This document shows, in pieces, positions 57,760 through 64,000 of a stretch of DNA of 64,000 bases (its first letter is position 1; each line of letters begins with the position of its first letter). Origin of the DNA: Oasisia sp. SBJ-2009 (lineage: Eukaryota > Annelida > Polychaeta > Sabellida > Siboglinidae); assembly GCA_964017155.1 (NCBI GenBank), contig OZ024854.1, positions 14,346,181 through 14,410,180 on the forward strand. Direction: 5' to 3'. Position numbers and translations under genes: made by a program. A model generated the notes under the pieces. That model was not told where the DNA came from. It worked only from the letters and a program-made list of their open reading frames with translations, and searched no databases.

Positions 57760-57860
57760 GGTATAATAATAATAATAATAAAAATACAATATTTAAATAG
57801 CGCCATAATATAATCCCACGGTGCTCTACATATGGCGCTTTACAGTACAATAATACTATT
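57760..57860 (-). repeat. Reversed retroelement 3' tail
   Basis: (AAT)n, then AATATTTAAATAGCGCCATA and later TATGGCGCTTTACAG: reverse of the AAGCGC..GCGCTAT..(ATT)n endings at 14740 and 32060. Confidence 0.5.
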
Positions 57861-58608
57861 ATAGTCAACATTACATTTCAGTGCAGACTGGGCTGACAAA
57901 CAAGTATTCTAACCACATTTGAACAGCCTTTCCAGTCCAAAACCCAGTAATTCACCCTGCAGATGTCTCACCATCAAGATATATGGGACTGACACATACA
58001 TTATGGCTGAATACTTCCCAGTGTGACTGATGCGAGTGAGTTGCATTCAAGTAACAAGACCCCCCATGACAGAAGTGTCCCTTTGAAACTGAAACAGACA
58101 ACTGCTCCACTGGTGCATTCTAAACGACCTACTTTACTTGTAAGTGTGCTTCACTACCTGTGTCCTTAGCCAACAGGCTGGGAGAAAGTGACAGTGACAG
58201 TGTCACATCAAGCCACTACAGAAGGCACAGGTGTGTTGGTGACAGAGACAATCCTGCTGTTTACTCATCCATGATGTGAGTGGGGCCAGCCAGCCTAATC
58301 AGACACAGGTAAACAGATGGATCTGGTTTCTGTGTCAACTGGCTGCTGTCTGAATATTGATTCAGACTCCTGCCTGGCCATTTACCAGCAGGACTTCCAC
58401 ACTGGTAGCTGTGTGACAGCCACTGACTGTGGCACTGGCAGACCTTGCATCAGTGCACTAGATATAACACAACACAGTCAGTTTACAGAGAACCAATACT
58501 TAGACACTCTCCTTGCTTATGAAAAACATACATTTCATGCTTTGTTTCATAACTGTGATTGTCACATTCTGACATTCAAACTGGTACAAAGATTCATACT
58601 TTTATTTT

Positions 58609-58610
<2 letters not shown>

Positions 58611-58655
<45 letters not shown>
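58611..58655. repeat. (TA)n microsatellite
   Basis: Pure TA run of about 44 bp. Confidence 0.97.
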
Positions 58656-58657
<2 letters not shown>

Positions 58658-61600
58658 TCCATGCTTTGATACTAATTTAATAAGACCCTTAAAACAGAAT
58701 GTGGCAGAATAGTAAGAGTTGTATTATACTCAGAATTCCTGAATCCAAGTAATACAGTTGTATTGTCACTAAAACCATCAAAGCACACCATACTGTCCTA
58801 AATCATAATTTACATTCTACATCAAATTACCAAGATGCGACATAATTCACCAACATCACAACCACAAGACTGAGAATCCCACTCTAATATTTACAGCCAT
58901 GTTTTGAAAGTAAACAACTGCCAAACACAGCAGACAGAGAAGGCCAGTGAACCAGTGGCCCACACACTGCCTGAGTTGACAGCCGTGACAGGCTGCTACC
59001 TGCAGGCCATCAACAGGTGTGTGTACCCAGACTGCCTGCCACTCTCTGCTGCTATCAATATCCACTGCCTCACTAGCTGCCTGTCTATTGTAATGCCACC
59101 GAAAAGACAGATGGAATGCTACAAACCACAAGCCAGTGGTGCAGGGGGAATTGCGTCTTGTATTCGAAAATGAAATACTACTGCCGATTATTCACACAGT
59201 GACTCATCTCATCCTTGGTAAAACGTACAAAAAGATATATGAAGCTGGATGTCAACATTATTAGAGTGGCCTTCAGACATAACATCAATAATCAGTGGTT
59301 ATCTAACTGACCAAATAAGGACATTGTTTTTATCACCCTTTAAACATCCAGACTACAAATCAGCTCTAACATAACCAAGAAGATCTAGGAACTCCTTTCA
59401 AATCTCACATCTGAATGCCATCAATTTGAACCACCAGTTACCAGACTAAACATTTCAGTAAAGACACAAATAAACAAAGTCCTACATTTATCCTCTAGGA
59501 CAATACACAAGTGTACTGGGACTGGGGGAGCAGAGTGAAAGTCCACTTGTTATGTAAGTTCACAAGTAAGTAAATAGTATATTTTATTAAATTAAAACAT
59601 ATTTAAATGAAAGTTGATTAAAATGTATTGTTCTCCTTCTCTTACGCTGTATCTGTAGGATGCTATCATCACCACAACAAGGTTATGATGTCATCACACT
59701 AATAAGCTGTCTAATTGTGTACATGCATGCAACAAAATTCAATATTAAAAATGGGAACAGTTCCATTTCTGATATCTATATATAGTTTACATGGGTTGGT
59801 CTTGATAGTGAAATCTGGTTGCATCATTCGGCCTAATTCCCAGCCTTCTGGATGTCTTAAATCTGAGGTCAATTGGGAAATGCACAGACTAATGCAATTA
59901 TGTGTCAACTAGCTTCTAGACTATACCCCAGTACCAACAAACCCTGGAACACAAACGCTGTACACAAATATTTACAATTCCAAGAGAAATCCTGAACATA
60001 AAAAAACTGCACACTGCATTCCAAAGAAACTGGCAACAGGCAAATATCTACTACTACCACATCAATCAGCTGTCTTTGGCAGCCGAGTGTACACACACAC
60101 CATACCACACAGCCTTGTAGTAACTGAAGCAGCTACTGATCCCATTCCATCACTTCTGGCACGTGTGGCCACTGTTTGCTTGCTATATGACCACTGAGAG
60201 CCAGAGACTGACCTGTCAACATTCCTGTTATTTACCATGTTCAACATGCCATATACAGTTTCTGTAGTCTGTTATTTTTTTTAATATTGACATTGCTGCA
60301 CATCGACAAATGGTTTCAATTTATAAAACAGTTCTATCTGAGGTGTTTTTGCCAGAAGTAAATAAATCTATGCAAAGATTTGGTAAACATTGGTCAGCTG
60401 TTACTAAATCATGGTAGGTGCAGGCTGTATTTATTAATAAAAAAATATGGAAAACCTCTATTTAAAACAAATTCATCAATAGTCAGAAATCACATTTAAT
60501 TAAGGGAACTCACTAACTTTCTTGTGAGGAGACATGTTTTATTATTTTCCAAAAAATAGACAAGTTTACAACTGATCGGGTGGCCATCAAGCTTGACAAA
60601 ACAGTTGCTGACAAAAGCAGGCTGGTTCCCTTCCTGACTTAAATGCCTGTCAACAAGAAGTGGGATGAAGCCAGGCTTGACATGTTTAATCACTGCCAGA
60701 GTATGACCTGGGGCTGTGTGTACATAGCCTCACCATGTCTCCCTCCCCAAGCCAGGGCAACTAGTGCACAATCTCTCCAAACCAGGCAGCTTTCTTTAAA
60801 ACTTACTACATAAAATGTCATGAGAAAATGAGTTCCACTAAAAGTTGGTGGGAATGAGTGTGTTCGTAGATATTGTGTTTATTGTGCATTGGATATGGCA
60901 TCGTTTTCAACAACAGATAAAATCTGAATATTTAAATCAATTGATGTGAAACCAGTAATGACATGCTCTATGAGACAGGGAGAGTAACCAAGAAAGGAAA
61001 ACCAAAAACTATATGTAAACATGTCTACAGTCTAGACACAATCAGACCAATGCAGCATCACACAAAAATTCAAGAATTTTCATAACAGAAGACAACCTCT
61101 CCAGAAAAAGGCTGATATAATGATGCAGTCCTAGCCAGTTATATAAAATACAATTTGGTGTAGCTATTATCAAATGACGCTACGTAATGCTAAATAATCT
61201 TTTGGCAATAAAACAATAATCAAATTATTCATGCATAACTATAACAAATATTTTTCATGGAACCCATTAAAACGTGAATGGCACCATGGAAGGTTCGGGT
61301 TTATACCAAGTCAGGGTTCTGCATTCATTACACACGTCACTACAAATACAAGATTTAAACTTTATGCATGCTTTGCCAAGACTATAGTGGAATGTAATCT
61401 ATCTACCCCATGGAATCTCCACACAGAGGCTGACCACACCAGATACTGAAAGGGTAAATTCCCACAAGTGCCCTTTCTATCCCCCATTAGGGCTGTGTTT
61501 ACCTGACACCAATTAGTTGCCAGGCACTAATGACTTAAGTAAGCTAATCACCATGGTAACAGTAAATCCTGTGGGATTTATTTCCCTGTAATGAAATCTT

Positions 61601-62605
61601 GTAATTATGAACCTGAATTGTCAGCTGTCATCAGAGAAAATCAAAGCCTCATAGCTCATGTTTAGCCCCTGGAACAATGTTTTGGTGGACCACTGTTTTA
61701 ATCAGGATGATATGTGTCAAGTATTAAACATAACAGAATTTAGAAATATATATTTAAATGAAGTAGCTGTGTTTACAATTTTCAAAACATTAACAATAGA
61801 AGCTGAAACATAACCCACTGTACAGCTGTACATGCATGCTCGTCTGTCAGTTGTGAATACCCGCAGTCTGATGGTCAGATATTTTAGAACAAGCCACAGG
61901 GTCAATTACAAATATCAGTTGCACTTTCATTAGAGTAGACCGAAATGCCAAAAGAGAAAGAAGTCAGTGTTTTGTTCCGTGGCTTGTCAGAACTCAGGAC
62001 CTATTGCTAAACAATGGAGACATCAACAATTGAACAATAGCAGTCAGCCTCCAGGCAGAGACTAGCAATGCATACTTGTCAAGTAGGCCTACGTATGTTA
62101 GTACACTTTGCCAGATAACTCAGGCCAGTATTCTGTGTCAAATCACACATGTACTAGTGTTGCGACTGTTGCCAGATGTAAATATTGTCTATGTTTGATG
62201 CATGACACGTGAGGGATATTGGTGGAATACAAACAGAGTTAGGTTAAACATTGGGTCTGAGTTTAGCTACCATGCAATTACATTTCAACAAAAAAGTGAT
62301 AGTTCTAGTAGCTCTTTTGATCATCCAATACCATACATATTTGATACAATGGCAGCTCATCAACAGTAACATATGCACACCTGCCACACTGCAAATACCT
62401 GAGCTATGGATTCGGTCATCACAACAAAATAAACAGATGGTCGAACTCTTTGTTGCTATATCAGAACTTGCATGATTGTCTATGCAGTTGCATGATGCAC
62501 ACTTGCACTGTATTTAATCATGCATATAGCAACACATTCATAATTCATTAATACTGCCACAGAGCTATGTGAAGTAAACCATCCAAGGCAGCCACACGTA
62601 AATCA

Positions 62606-62700
62606 CTTTCATATATATATATATATACACACACATATAATGTGTGTATATAATTATATATCTATATAATATATATGTATATATATATATAGAGAGAGAG
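62606..62700. repeat. (TA)n / (GA)n compound microsatellite
   Basis: TA-rich run ending in AGAGAGAG immediately before the LINE fragment. Confidence 0.9.
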
Positions 62701-62719
62701 TGCCAGGAAAAAGGCCAAG

Positions 62720-62868
62720 GGGGAGACGGATGGATGGCGTCCGAAGGGATATGCAGATACTGCGGATCACCCCGGAGGATGCACAGGACAGACCATTCTG
62801 GAAATCAAGAATTCGGGCCGCTGACCCCACCTAGTGGGAAAAGGCGAAGAAGGAGAGAGAGATAGCTT
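62720..62868 (+). mobile_element. C-terminal fragment of a LINE reverse transcriptase
   Basis: One frame reads GRRMDGVRRDMQILRITPED then AQDRPFWKSRIRAADPT, a stop, and WEKAKKERE. The 'V..DM....I.P.DAQDR..W...IR.ADPT' pattern is the usual protein end of widespread non-LTR retrotransposons whose C-terminus is often copied into gene predictions. 5'-truncated, inserted at a TA/GA microsatellite. No intact element. Confidence 0.7.
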
Positions 62869-64000
62869 TATTCAGAAAAAAAGGAATACCCTTTATCTGC
62901 ACAGGCTGATATTAGTTTGGGTGGGCAGACATTTGAGATGACAGGTCCCACCTGCCCTCTGAGAGTATGTCTTCATAAAACAGCAAGACCACTGGCTGGT
63001 AATCTTTTAACTTGCATGGTGTACATTGGTTTTTTTATTACTGAAGCTGACTTACCCCCTCCCCCCACCCAGAGGAGTACCTACAATTTAGTAGATGGCC
63101 AATAAGCACTACGAATTTCTAAAGGTCCAAACTAATTTTAACATAGGATTGCATGTATAGCTGCACAACTGGGCATAAGCGCACACATCTACCCGGAGAC
63201 TTTGGCTTGGCAAAAAATTGATTCTACGTAAAGGCATGCTTTCAAAATTTGTGCATGTAAAATTGAAAACTAAATTATGTAACAACTTTCATACAAGACA
63301 AAATAGCCATGATTAATTTGAACATCAGCATAGCTTTATCTAGAGACCCGTCCACCCGTCATTTGGATGGGTAGAAATATGGAGGACGGGTTGTGGACGG
63401 GTAAAAAACTGAAGGATCAAAAAAAAGTCTTCCAAAACCATAGATATTGCTAATTATGCCTTGAAAGTGAGTGTAAATGGTGTCATATGTGTGTTTGTAG
63501 CCCATTTCAGGTCATCAGACACATTTAAAGTTTATAAACTAGCAAACAGTTAACATCCACGTGTCCACCAAAACATGTGACTGGCAATAATTTTATTCTG
63601 CATAAAGCCCTGAACATCAGTCACTATTTAGTCACATGTGTATATGATGTCACACAATGACAGTGACCACATTGTTGTTACCAGCATATTTTAAGGTGAA
63701 CCAAGTGTTGCTAAATAGCCTGAGCAACAGGATCTAATGTACTTGGTCACCCTTACCTGTATCCCATGATCATACAAAATAGTTTAAATAACAGGTCTAG
63801 TAAACATGGCAATATCACTACTGTTGTGTGCCAAAATATATTATGGTGCCAAATAAATCTATGTTGGCAAACCAAGCAAAGTTGATGAACAGTGCCAAAT
63901 GATAGTTGACTATCTAGAATGGAAAAAAAAAACTGGAAACAGCTAAATACCAGACACCAGACTTTGCACGAAAAGTTTGAAGTTTGAGTTTTGAGGTGCT

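Larger units (their letters stand above)
49496..64000 (-). other. Probable 5' intron of EPB41L5-like gene; no exon recognised
   Basis: I looked on the minus strand for the expected upstream F1 block (a '..V.LLDG.....P' strand pair before KKSLG) and found none, so it probably lies beyond 64000. The stretch holds a transposon derivative, simple repeats and retroelement tails listed separately; the rest is AT-rich unique sequence. Confidence 0.4.

Noticed and set aside
58856..59173. Overlapping 89-91 codon frames on both strands with several Cys and a plausible composition
   Set aside because: No splice-site or family support, and the minus-strand frame does not match the missing FERM F1 block.

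Overview
The window is animal nuclear DNA, most likely from a marine lophotrochozoan and probably a mollusc. The evidence is spliced genes with GT/AG introns, a FERM-domain polarity gene, an intronless FKRP/LicD-like gene, small fucolectin/discoidin-like exons, and dense microsatellites, minisatellites, DNA transposons, SINEs and LINE tails. The phylum is an inference from gene content. No bacterial gene, tRNA gene, rRNA gene or CRISPR array was seen.

Left part (1-21 kb): a THAP-bearing transposon relic with TTAA target-site copies (13-872); a two-exon secreted-lectin-like gene end (970-1858) and a truncated tandem copy of it (about 3875-4150); a TTAA-flanked element carrying a broken 'Mutator-like' transposase (4690-7132); a TA-flanked element with a psq/pogo-type helix-turn-helix (7237-8865); a palindromic TTAA MITE (9177-9699); an intact 616-residue intronless LicD/FKRP-like gene on the minus strand (10509-12359); a 660-bp CCTG-type tetranucleotide array only about 140 bp upstream of its start codon; a shrunken in-frame copy of the same gene (16409-16921); and a decayed lectin-domain sequence (about 19.7-20.24 kb).

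Right part (21.9-64 kb): one large minus-strand gene, the orthologue of EPB41L5/yurt (FERM protein 4.1-like 5). I could place 16 exons whose splice phases all agree. They give 857 codons plus stop from within FERM lobe F1 to a long low-complexity C-terminal exon. The first coding exon(s) lie upstream, beyond position 64000 or unrecognised in 49.5-64 kb. A phase-compatible alternative terminal exon (27711-28126) would give the protein a transmembrane tail.

The most unusual signal is that four introns of this gene each carry a different minisatellite on the acceptor side of the next exon, from overlapping the acceptor to about 110 nt away: 32-bp, 23-bp, 16-bp and 31-bp units. In three arrays every unit contains a CAG preceded by a sequence resembling a 3' splice site. 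The 32-bp array (about 90 units, 2.9 kb) partly has a 96-bp higher-order A-B-B arrangement. Long introns otherwise hold SINE copies, LINE 3' ends, a second THAP-transposon derivative and simple repeats.
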